A stretch of 64,000 nt of DNA from Acanthosepion lycidas (lineage: Eukaryota; Mollusca; Cephalopoda; Sepiida; Sepiidae). Of this stretch, positions 11,313 to 20,666 are shown in pieces. The notes beneath the pieces were generated by a model. It saw nothing but the letters and a program-made list of their open reading frames with translations. It was not told the DNA's origin and made no database searches. Both the position numbers and the translations under genes were made by a program. Positions within the stretch are counted from its first letter, which is position 1; every line of letters starts with the position of its first letter. The stretch covers positions 56,910,650-56,974,649 of the forward strand of contig OZ010586.1 in assembly GCA_963932145.1 (NCBI GenBank), in the 5' to 3' direction.

Positions 11313-14300
11313 GCTAGTAGTGGGGGCACCAGGGAATGTATGTAGCCGGGGAACAAGGGAATTTATGTAGTCGGGGCACCAGGGAATCTTTGTAGTCGGG
11401 GCACCAGGGAATTCATGTAGTCGGGGCAACAGGCAATTCATGTAGTCGGGGCAACAGGCAATTCATGTAGTTGGGGCACCAGGGAATTCATGTAGTTCGA
11501 GCACACGGGAATTCATGTAGTCGGGGCACCAGGGAATTCATGTAGTCGGGGCACCAGGGAACTTTTGTAGTCGGGGCAACAGGGAATTCATGTAGTTGCG
11601 GCACCAGGGAATTCATGTAGTCGGGGCAGCAGGGAACTTTTGTAGTCGGGGCAACAGGGAATTCATGTAGTCGGGGCACCAGGGAATTCATGTAGTTGGG
11701 TCACAAGGGAATTCATGTAGTCGGGGCAACAGGGAATGCATGTAGTCGGGAAACCAGGGAATTCATGTAGTTGGGTCATAAGGGAATTCATGTAGTCGGA
11801 GCAACAAGGAATGCATGTAGTCGGGACACCAGGGAATGCATGTGTTCGGGGCACCAGGGAATGCATGTAGTCGGGTCACCAGGGTATGCATGTAGTCGGA
11901 GAACCAGGGAATGCATGTAGTCGGAGAACCAGGGAATGCATGTAGTCGGGGCACCAGGGAATTCATGTAGTTGTGTCACAAGAGAATTCTTGTAGTCGGT
12001 GCAACAGGGAATGCATGTAGTCGGGGAACCAGGGAATTCCTGTAGTTGGGTCATAAGGGAATTCATGTAGTCGGAGCAACAAGGAATGAATGTAGTCTGG
12101 GCACCAGGGAATGCATGTAGTCGGGGCACCAGGGAATGCATGTATGTCGCGGGCACCAGGGAATGCATGTAGTTGGGGCCCCAGGGAATTCCTGTAGTCG
12201 GGGCACCAGGGAATTCATGTAGTCGGGGCACCAGAGAAATCATGTAGTCGGGGCACCAAGGAATTCATGTAGTCGCGGCAATAACGAATGCATGTAGTCG
12301 GGGTACCAGGGAATTCATGTAGTCGGGGGCAATAAGGAATGCATGTACTCCGGCCAACAGGGAATGCATGTAGTCGGAGCACCTGGGAATTCAAGTCGGG
12401 GCAAAAAGGAATGCATGTTTTCGGCGCAACAAGGAATGCATGTAGTCGGAGCACCAGGGAATTCATGTAGTAGGGGCACCAGGGAATTTATGTAGTCGGG
12501 GCAACAATGAATGCATGTAGTCGGGGCAACATGGAATGCATATAGTCGGAACAACAGGGAATGCTTGTAGCAGGGGCACCAGGGGATTCATGTAGTCGTG
12601 GCATCAAGGAATTCATGTAGTCTGGGTACCAGGGAATGCATGTAGTCGGGGCAACAGTGAATTCATTTAGTCGGGCCAAAAGGGAATTCATATAGTCGGG
12701 ACACCAGGGAATGCATGTTGTCGGGGCACCAGGGAATTCATGTAGTCCGGTCAACATTTAATGCATGTAGTCGGGGCACCAGAGAATGTATGTAGTCGGG
12801 GCACCAGGGTATTCATGTAGTCCGGTCAACACTTAATGCATGTAGTCGGGGCACCAGAGAATGCATGTAGTCGCGGGCACCAGAGAAATCACGTAGTCGG
12901 GGCACCAAGGAATTCATGTAGTCGGGGCAATAAGGAATGCATGTACTCGGGGCACCAGGGGATGCATGTAGTCGGAGAACCCGGGAATGCATGTAGTCGG
13001 AGAACCAGGGAATGCATGTAGTCGGGGCACCAGGGAATGCATGTAGTCGGGTCACCAGGGTATGCATGTAGTCGGAGAACCAGGGAATGCATGTAGTCGG
13101 AGAACCAGGGAATGCATGTAGTCGGGGCACCAGGGAATGCATGTAGTCGGAGAACCAGGGAATGCATGTAGTCGGGGCACCAGGGAATTCATGTAGTCCG
13201 GTCAACACTTAATGCATATAGTCGGGGCACCAGGGAATGCATGTAGTCGCGGGCCCCAGGGAATGCATGTAGTTGGGGCCCCAGGGAATTCCTGTTGTCG
13301 GGGCACCAGGGAATTCATGTAGTCGGGGCACCAAGGAATTCATGTAGTCGGGGCAATAAGGAATGCATGTACTCGGGGCACCAGGGGATGCATGTAGTCG
13401 GAGAACCCGTGAATGCTTGTAGTCGGGGCACCAGGGAATGCATGTAGTCGGGGCACCAGGGTATGCATGTAGTCGGAGAACCAGGGAATGCATGTAGTCG
13501 GGGCACCAGTGAATGCATGTAGTCGGAGAACCAGGGAATGCATGTAGTCGGGGCACCAGGGAATGCATGTAGTCGGGGCACCAGGGAATTCATGTAGTCC
13601 GGTCAACACTTAATGCATGTAGTCGGGGCACCAGGGAATGCATGTAGTCGCGGGCCCCAGGGAATGCATGTAGTTGGGGCCCCAGGGAATTCCTGTAGTC
13701 GGGGCACCAGGGAATTCATGTAGTCGAGGCACCAGAGAAATCATGTAGTCGGGGCACCAAGGAATTCATGTAGTCGCGGCAATAACGAATGCATGTAGTC
13801 GGGGCACCAGGGAATTCATGTACTCGGGGCAATAAGGAATGCATGTACTCGGGCCAACAGGGAATGCATGTAGTCGGAGCACCTGGGAATTCAAGTCGGG
13901 GCAAAAAGGAATGCATGTTTTCGGCGCAACAAGGAATGCATGTAGTCGGAGCACTAGGGAATTCATGTAGTAGGGGCACCAGGGAATTCATGTAGTCGGG
14001 GCAACAATGAATGCATGTAGTCGGGGCAACATGGAATGCATATAGTCGGAACAACAGGGAATGCTTGTAGCAGGGGCACCAGGGGATTCATGTAGTCGTG
14101 GCATCAGGGAATTCATGTAGTCGGGGCAACAGAGAATGCATGTAGTCTGGGCACCAGGGAATGCATGTAGTCGGGGCAACAGTGAATTCATTTAGTCGGG
14201 CCAACAGGGAATTCATGTAGTCGGGGCACCAGGGAATTCATGTAGTCCGGTCAACATTTAATGCATGTAGTCGGGGCACCAGAGAATGTATGTAGTCGGG

Positions 14301-16030
14301 GCACCAGGGTATTCATGTAGTCCGGTCAACACTTAATGCATGTAGTCGGGGCACCAGAGAATGCATGTAGTCGCGGGCACCAGAGAAATCACGTAGTCGG
14401 GGCACCAAGGAATTCATGTAGTCGGGGCAATAAGGAATGCATGTACTCGGGGCACCAGGGGATGCATGTAGTCGGAGAACCCGGGAATGCATGTAGTCGG
14501 AGAACCAGGGAATGCATGTAGTCGGGGCACCAGGGAATGCATGTAGTCGGGTCACCAGGGTATGCATGTAGTCGGAGAACCAGGGAATGCATGTAGTCGG
14601 AGAACCAGGGAATGCATGTAGTCGGGGCACCAGGGAATGCATTTAGTCGGAGAACCAGGGAATGCATGTAGTCGGGGGACCAGGGAATGCATGTGTAGTC
14701 GGGGCACCAGGGAATTCATGTAGTCCGGTCAACACTTAATGCATATAGACGGGGCACCAGGGAATGCATGTAGTCGCGGGCCCCAGGGAATGCATGTAGT
14801 TGGGGCCCCAGGGAATTCCTGTTGTCGGGGCACCAAGGAATTCATGTAGTCGGGGCAATAAGGAATGCATGTACTCGGGGCACCAGGGGATGCATGTAGT
14901 CGGAGAACCCGTGAATGCTTGTAGTCGGGGCACCAGGGAATGCATGTAGTCGGGGCACCAGGGTATGCATGTAGTCGGAGAACCAGGGAATGCATGTAGT
15001 CGGGGCACCAGGGAATGCATGTAGTCGGAGAACCAGGGAATGCATGTAGTCGGGGCACCAGGGAATGCATGTAGTCGGGGCACCAGGGAATTCATGTAGT
15101 CCGGTCAACACTTAATGCATGTAGTCGGGGCACCAGGGAATGCATGTAGTCGCGGGCCCCAGGGAATGCATGTAGTTGGGGCCCCAGGGAATTCCTGTAG
15201 TCGGGGCACCAGGGAATTCATGTAGTCGGGGCACCAGAGAAATCATGTAGTCGGGGCACCAAGGAATTCATGTAGTCGCGGCAATAACGAATGCATGTAG
15301 TCGGGGCACCAGGGAATTCATGTAGTCGGGGCAATAAGGAATGCATGTACTCGGGCCAACAGGGAATGCATGTAGTCGGAGCACCTGGGAATTCATGTCG
15401 GGGCAAAAAGGAATGCATGTTTTCGGCGCAACAAGGAATGCATGTAGTCGTGGCATCAGGGAATTCATGTAGTCGGGGCAACAGTGAATGCATGTAGTCT
15501 GGGCACCAGGGAATGCATGTAGTCGGGGCAACAGTGAATTCATTTAGTCGGGCCAACAGGGAATTCATGTAGTCGGGGCACCAGGGAATTCATGTAGTCC
15601 GGTCAACACTTAATGCATGTAGTCGGGGCACCAGGGAATGCATGTAGTTGGGGCCCCAGGGAATTCATGTAGTCAAGGCACCAGGGAATTCATGTAGTCG
15701 GGGCACCAGAGAAATCATGTAGTCAGGGCACCAAGGAATTCATGTAGTCGCGGCAATAACGAATGCATGTATTCGGGGCACCAGGGAATTCATGTAGTCG
15801 GGGCAACAAGGAATGCATGTAGTCGGAGCAACAATGAATGCATGTAGTCGGGGCAACAGGGAATGCATGTAGCAGGGGCACCAGGGGACTCATGTAGTCG
15901 GGGCATCAGGGAATTCATGTAGTCGGGTCTACAGGAAATACATGTAGTCTGGGCACCAGGGAATTCATTTAGTCGGGTCAACAGGGAATGCATGTAGTCG
16001 GGGAACCAAGGAATTCATGTAGTCGCGACA
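11313..16030 (-). repeat. 25-bp minisatellite (about 190 units) inside the LINE copy B reading frame
   Basis: The + strand unit is close to catgtagtcggggcaccagg plus gaatg/gaatt, 25 bp, tandem for 4.7 kb. Variant units alternate GAATTC and ATGCAT at one end. On the - strand (the LINE coding strand) no frame of the consensus has a stop. Because 25 is not a multiple of 3, each frame cycles through a 25-residue peptide (…DYMNSLVPRLHEFPGAPTT…), so long but meaningless ORFs appear. Higher-order structure is present: 12,721-13,140 equals 14,221-14,640 without visible difference (offset 1,500 bp = 60 units). A variant unit with tagtccggtcaacactt recurs at 375- and 400-bp spacing. There are no unique spacers, so it is not a CRISPR array. 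The array lies between RT residues FHGNCSDE and HxxT...FYSNSF. Confidence 0.97.
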
Positions 16031-17180
16031 ATAGGGAAAATGCTCGTCAGAGCAGTTTCCATGAAAATATTTGGAGAAAAGACAAAAGGAAACCACATCA
16101 CATCGGTGAGTAATTGACTGAATTTGAGATGCCAAGTCAGGATCGATTATATCATAGATCCTTCTTTGGATTTTGGCGAGAACCTCGAGATGAACAGTAG
16201 GGGCACTACACAGACGATTGGTAGATTTGTAGCTACATAAGATAGACTCTGACGTGAAAAACCTTTTGGCACGACACAGTGACCCAAATTTTCAGCTATT
16301 GATTCAATGTAGTTGTTCCACTTCAAGTCAGTTGAAAACGTGAGGCCAAGAGGCGCAGTGAGATGCTCTCATGGTGTCGAGCATCCAACACGCTGATCAC
16401 TGGCAGGAAAGTTTCTCTGTAGTGGTTAAATGAGAGCGGTTTAATGTATAGAGGCATTAAAATTTACAAGCCATTTCCTGCCCCATTTAACCACCGATTG
16501 GAGATCCTTTTCGAGATCATCGGACAGGTTAATTTGATCATCATTGACGGATTTACTATTGAGACAGGAGTAAATGGTAGTGTCCTCTGCATAAATGCGT
16601 ACTTAGGAACTGATGACATCAGGAAGATCATTGATGAAGATCGGGTTCGTATGAAATGATCTGGAAGCGAGCCCGTTCAAAACGAATTTCATTTCAGAAT
16701 TTGATAGGAACAATTGGATTAAATCAAATAATTCTCCTGTAATACCGTAGCCCTGAAGCTTACGTAGAAGACCATCACGCCAAACCCTGTCAAACCCTGC
16801 CTGCGAGATATCTGGAGCCACAACTCAAGCTTCACCGTTATTATCAAAAGCTTGATATATTATATTCAGTTATGGCTGTAAGCACATCAGCGGTAGGCAA
16901 AACGGAATCCATATTATTTGTCAGAGAGTAGGTCGTAAGATGTTTACCCACTTCAGCATTGATTAAAAACTTGAAGACTTTGCCGAAAATCGTTATGAGA
17001 CTGATAGGGCGTTAGATAGTGTGGTCAGAAGGTTCTTCTGAATTCTAAAAAACAGGGACTACAGACGAGGACTTCCAACAAGGAGGACGGCTCGTATCCA
17101 ATCATTTGCCTTATGGAAGGCTAATTTAGAAATGATGTCCGATACCATATGTTGTATTTCTACTGGCATTGTAAGCTTTT
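16031..17180 (-). pseudogene. LINE copy B: decayed reverse transcriptase core
   Basis: Read on the - strand from 17,180 down: CWKSSS-type block and GKVFKFLINAEVGKHL (17,110-16,930), FDRVWRDGLLRKLQGYG (about 16,800-16,745), FINDLPDVISS (about 16,640-16,605), the catalytic region as IYAEDTTIYSCL (about 16,600-16,560), VKWGRKW, LRLLGLTFSTDLKWNNYIE, and LASQIQSITHRCDVVSFCLF then FHGNCSDE (about 16,130-16,045). It is the same family as LINE copy A. ADD is changed to AED at the catalytic site, stops and frameshifts are present, and the ASGGDG block is missing. The frame runs straight into the 25-bp array. The element is antisense to the Kv gene. Confidence 0.82.
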
Positions 17181-17589
17181 TTTGAAAAGGCTTGAAAACT
17201 GATTTTTGAGGCCAGAACATTTCTTGCGATAGTATTGATTATATAATTTTGTGGTGATTTTTTCGCTTTACTCCACATTTTAACATATGGTCTATGCTGT
17301 TTGACTTCATTAATTTCGTTTGTAATTTTTCCAGAGATACTGGTTTCTCAAAGAGTTAACTAATTTTTTTTCTTTGTTAACTTTTTTGTATTTTCCCTTC
17401 CATATTTCCCCTTGTTTTTGTTTCTTTGTTGTATCAATTTTTTCAACTCAGTATTGTCGTCCCATGGTGTATCTTTTTCCTTCTAATTATTTTTGGGATG
17501 GCCCACGCGATTCAGCTAATAATGATATAATATTATCTGATTCTTCCATGTTGTTTTGATCAATATTTATTGACATCAATTTGAGCTCT

Positions 17590-18335
17590 AGTTTGTTACT
17601 AAATTCTAAATTTACCCTTTCACTTTTAAGGGCTTAGATGTTATACCTAGATGATTTCTGTGATTTATGTGAGCGAAAACGAGTTATTTTGTTGTCTGAT
17701 GTTGTCAATTTAGTTGCAGGTAATCTTTGATCAGATTCAAAATAGGAGTTGTATGCTCTAACATCTGTCACAAACTGCATAATCCAAGAGTCTGAGATGC
17801 TATAGTCAATAATCATTTTTTTACGTTATCTAGGCTATGCCATGAGGCGCGTTGTTTCATGGTATGGTCGGATCATGTGTTAAGGATGGAATATCTTTTT
17901 GAGTAACAAAAGTTTAGCAAGTGTTCTCCATTGCTGTTTGACGCTTCCGTCTCAAGAAGTGATATTTTCTTACTATCAAAGAAGCAATGGCGTTCAGAAA
18001 TATTTGAGGTCGCATTAAAATCACTATTAATTCAGTTTTCTGTTTTGTTTTGTTTTTCACATAAACAAAGTTTACTTAATCCTGTGAAGATTATCCTTGT
18101 CTGAAACAATACTTTTTTTAATTGGGGCATAAACTGATATCACTTGGATCTTACAACAATGAGCAAAAATGTCGGCAGACATCAGTCATTCTGACTGGTG
18201 TAAAATATTGTTTATTACAATATCTGGTGATTTGCATATTGCAAATCCAACTTCATGCTGTTTTTTTCTAAGTCGGAACGTATCTCTTGCATAAAACAAC
18301 ATCATTGTTTGCTTTCATGCATTCTTCTAAAAAGA
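17590..18335 (-). pseudogene. LINE endonuclease-domain remnant, possibly 5' part of copy B
   Basis: The - strand reads HEVGFAICKSPDI, then KIQVISVYAPIKKS (about 18,150-18,110), SNGEHLLNFCYS (about 17,940-17,905) and VTDVRAYNSYFESDQRL (about 17,775-17,725). These correspond to apurinic/apyrimidinic endonuclease motifs of LINEs (SVYAP, NSNGERLLNFC, SDHRL). Stops and frameshifts disrupt it. Orientation and order (endonuclease upstream of RT) fit one element with copy B. The linker at 17,190-17,590 is K/Q-rich and unaligned, so two neighbouring LINEs remain possible. Confidence 0.6.
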
Positions 18336-18351
18336 AGTGCATCCTGAACTC

Positions 18352-18410
18352 ATCCAATCCTGACATCATCTGATCCTAACATCACTTGATCCTAACATCA
18401 TCTAATCCTC
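18352..18410. repeat. Short tandem repeat, about 17-bp unit
   Basis: Three to four imperfect copies of a gatcctaacatcatct-like unit. Confidence 0.7.
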
Positions 18411-18633
18411 ACTGAAAGTTGATATGTCCATTTTTTTCCTTGAAAAATATTTTGTCTGGATTTTGTAGTCAATTTTTTAGTTGTTGTTGATGATACATTT
18501 ATTGGTTGACTAGATTATCACTGAATTAAATGCTAAACTACTCAGGCCTAAATTTAAAGATAATGCTTTTGCAGAAACAACTTAGAATGTAGAACTAAAA
18601 ATGATTTCAGTGTTTAAATGATTTCTTGTATGT

Positions 18634-18668
18634 TATATGTTATGATAGTTAAACTATCATAACATATA
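18634..18668. repeat. Perfect 17-bp palindrome with 1-base spacer
   Basis: The arms TATATGTTATGATAGTT and its exact complement are separated by one A at 18,651. The result is an AT-rich cruciform-capable site in the Kv intron. Confidence 0.9.
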
Positions 18669-19082
18669 TGAACTTAATATACAAATAGATAAAACATCAG
18701 ATTAATAAAGAAAATTTCAACCAAAAAGCATTAAAAATTACAATGATAACTGATTTGAAATTTCTGTAAACAAATATTTAAAATCCTTCGTTAAGATTTC
18801 TAGTATTTCCGTTATTATGGGCTTTTTTTTATTCAAAGATAAAACGTTATGTTGTACATTTTATTAATATTGATCATTTTGAATTCTATGATTATTTATT
18901 GGCACGAAAAAGGTAATTCCCGTGTCATTGTAGAATTAATTTTACTAATTATTTTGATGTTTCAATCTGAGCAATTCTACATATTTATCTGAATATTTAT
19001 ATAATTTTTAATGCCATTTCCCTTCAAGACGTAGACGATCACGGCTCTATACAGATACTGATTTTTTTCTTATATCTGTGAA

Positions 19083-19283
19083 TTACCACGCCTTCTTAGG
19101 AAAAATAGTGAAATGGTTTCCTGTTACCTTCTCCACAATTTGAAAATAAAGAATCCAGTCTACCCCGCTATTTAACCCATATGTGGAAGGAGAAGATTTG
19201 GATTCATGCCTTTCCCAAGGGCATTTGTGAGAAAGGAAACACAACCTTCCACGTTCGGCGCCGATAACAATTTCACAACTCAC
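19083..19283 (+). repeat. Unclassified dispersed repeat, copy 1
   Basis: A segment around 19,165-19,225 (TATTTAACCCATA-GTGG ... GATTCAT-CCTTTCC) matches the reverse complement of about 59,870-59,940, with weaker similarity around it. This indicates an interspersed family of unknown class. Confidence 0.5.
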
Positions 19284-19406
19284 ACATCCATTAAATAAAT
19301 GAATGATATTTAATACGACAATTTTTTCGTCATAGGAAGGAAAATTTAAATGAAAATGTTTGAAGTAATATGAAATAACATCAAAATAATTTTACAGAGT
19401 TATATG

Positions 19407-19408
<2 letters not shown>

Positions 19409-19443
<35 letters not shown>
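19409..19443. repeat. (CTAT)n microsatellite
   Basis: About nine ATCT units, 100 bp upstream of the Kv acceptor site. Confidence 0.95.
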
Positions 19444-19444
<1 letters not shown>

Positions 19445-19548
19445 ACCTCTCTCTATTGCTCTATCTCTGTGTATGAGTTATCAGCATTTTTATATTTCTG
19501 TTTGAATTCTTGAAGTGAATAATCTTTTGTTTTTGTTTCTTTCTCCAG

Positions 19549-20628
19549 ATATACGGCATTACATCATTCCTGTTTGTTGTCATGTCAATTTTGGGATTTT
19601 GCTTGGAGACATTACCACAAGTTCGCGGACCAACCAACATCACACGACAGTGTAATGGAGAGACACGCGAAACTCTGAAAGTGATGCAGTCACATGACGC
19701 CTTAAACGTCATAGACGTCATTTGCACCATTTTCTTCACTTTAGAGCTAATTGCACGCTTTATATTCGCGCCTCATAAGTTTAAATTTGTTCGATCATTG
19801 ATGAATATTATTGATCTTTTAGCCCTGGTACCACTTTATGTACAAGTAATTCTTCATTCAACTGACCCTGAATTCTGCTACCTAAATGAACGTCTCGTCA
19901 TGGAAATTATGTTTATTTTGCGTATAATACGCATGTTTCGCATATTCCACTTGGTCAAGCATTATCAAGCTTTAAAAATTTTAGTATATGCCATGAAGGC
20001 AAGCATCCAAGAACTGCTCATGTTGGCTATTTTTATGATCATTGCAATGCTTGTATTTGCTACTATGATTTACTATGCAGAACGCAAAGATGCAACTAAT
20101 GCAAGTGATTCATTCAATACAATCCCTATGGGATTTTGGTGGGCAATAATCACCATGACTACTGTTGGCTATGGGGACGTGTATCCGACTTCAACGATTG
20201 GCTACATCGTCGGTGCCGGGTGCGCACTTAGTGGTGTACTCCTAGTTGCACTCACTATCCCGGTTATCTCCAACAACTTCACCCTCTTCTATACACATGT
20301 CAGATCACGCTCAAGTGAAAGACGGATTAGTCGGACTTTCCAGGGTAGTAACGATATTCACGAATTACAGGAAATTACAAATACCGGCTGTGACCGGCGT
20401 TCGTCCAACTCCTCCGTCGTTTTAGAGACATTTATGAACGGCAAAGTGGCCGTCCATAGTCTCAGTAAAGTAAACAGTCCATTCTACGCGACTTTCCCTT
20501 ATGCCGACCGTACTTCTATTTCGGATACAGTTATGGAAGATGAAATTGACTCTGACCGAACCATAAGTCGAAACAGTTCGTTTCGAAATCTTGATCAGAA
20601 TGATTCAGCATCTGAAGCACATTTATGA
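19549..20628 (+). CDS. Kv3/Shaw-type potassium channel, last coding exon: S1 to C-terminus
   Basis: 359 codons plus TGA, starting in phase 0 at ATA after CTCCAG. By alignment of hallmark motifs: S1 about residues 2-20 (ends FCLET), S2 51-73 with the conserved Glu of FTLELIARF, S3 84-102 with Asp of NIIDLL, S4 117-139, S5 155-178 ending FATMIYYAER (a Kv3 hallmark), pore with TVGYGD at 20,161-20,178, S6 217-244. The 110-residue cytoplasmic tail is Ser/Arg-rich (RRSSNSS, RSRSSERRIS). N-glycosylation sequons lie in the S1-S2 loop (NIT) and the turret (NAS). Oddities: the S4 first charge position is Phe, the fifth is His (CAC 19,948-19,950), and the S6 PVP is TIP (20,254-20,262). Kv3 usually has TLGYGDMYP; here it is TVGYGDVYP. 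It assembles as a tetramer in the plasma membrane and is probably conductive because the filter is intact. Whether it works alone or as a modifier is inference. Confidence 0.95.
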   Translation: MYGITSFLFVVMSILGFCLETLPQVRGPTNITRQCNGETRETLKVMQSHDALNVIDVICTIFFTLELIARFIFAPHKFKFVRSLMNIIDLLALVPLYVQVILHSTDPEFCYLNERLVMEIMFILRIIRMFRIFHLVKHYQALKILVYAMKASIQELLMLAIFMIIAMLVFATMIYYAERKDATNASDSFNTIPMGFWWAIITMTTVGYGDVYPTSTIGYIVGAGCALSGVLLVALTIPVISNNFTLFYTHVRSRSSERRISRTFQGSNDIHELQEITNTGCDRRSSNSSVVLETFMNGKVAVHSLSKVNSPFYATFPYADRTSISDTVMEDEIDSDRTISRNSSFRNLDQNDSASEAHL

Positions 20629-20660
20629 TAATGGACCAAACAACTTTTTTTAACTATAAC

Positions 20661-20666
20661 AATAAA
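20661..20666 (+). promoter_or_regulatory. Candidate polyadenylation signal of the Kv gene
   Basis: AATAAA 33 bases after the stop codon. In DNA this AT-rich the hexamer is weak evidence, and cephalopod neuronal genes often have longer 3' UTRs. Confidence 0.35.

Larger units (their letters stand above)
4371..19548 (+). other. 15.2-kb phase-0 intron of the Kv gene
   Basis: The GTAAGT donor and TTCTTTCTCCAG acceptor are canonical, and joining the two exons keeps the channel frame. The intron is mostly AT-rich and unannotatable (about 4405-6180, 7171-8440, 9400-11,020, 18,670-19,080). It is packed with insertions: a short (AT)n at its 5' end, a repeat with a nested MITE, and an antisense LINE split by a 25-bp minisatellite. 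A (CTAT)n lies just before the acceptor. Confidence 0.85.

Noticed and set aside
11313-16030. Many overlapping open stretches of 60-150 codons on both strands as genes
   Set aside because: They are translations of the 25-bp tandem unit; none has independent coding features.
11313-16030. CRISPR-like array
   Set aside because: Units are directly tandem with no unique spacers, and the DNA is eukaryotic.
20661-20666. Firm mRNA 3' end of the Kv gene
   Set aside because: AATAAA is too common in this composition to fix the transcript end; listed only as a candidate.
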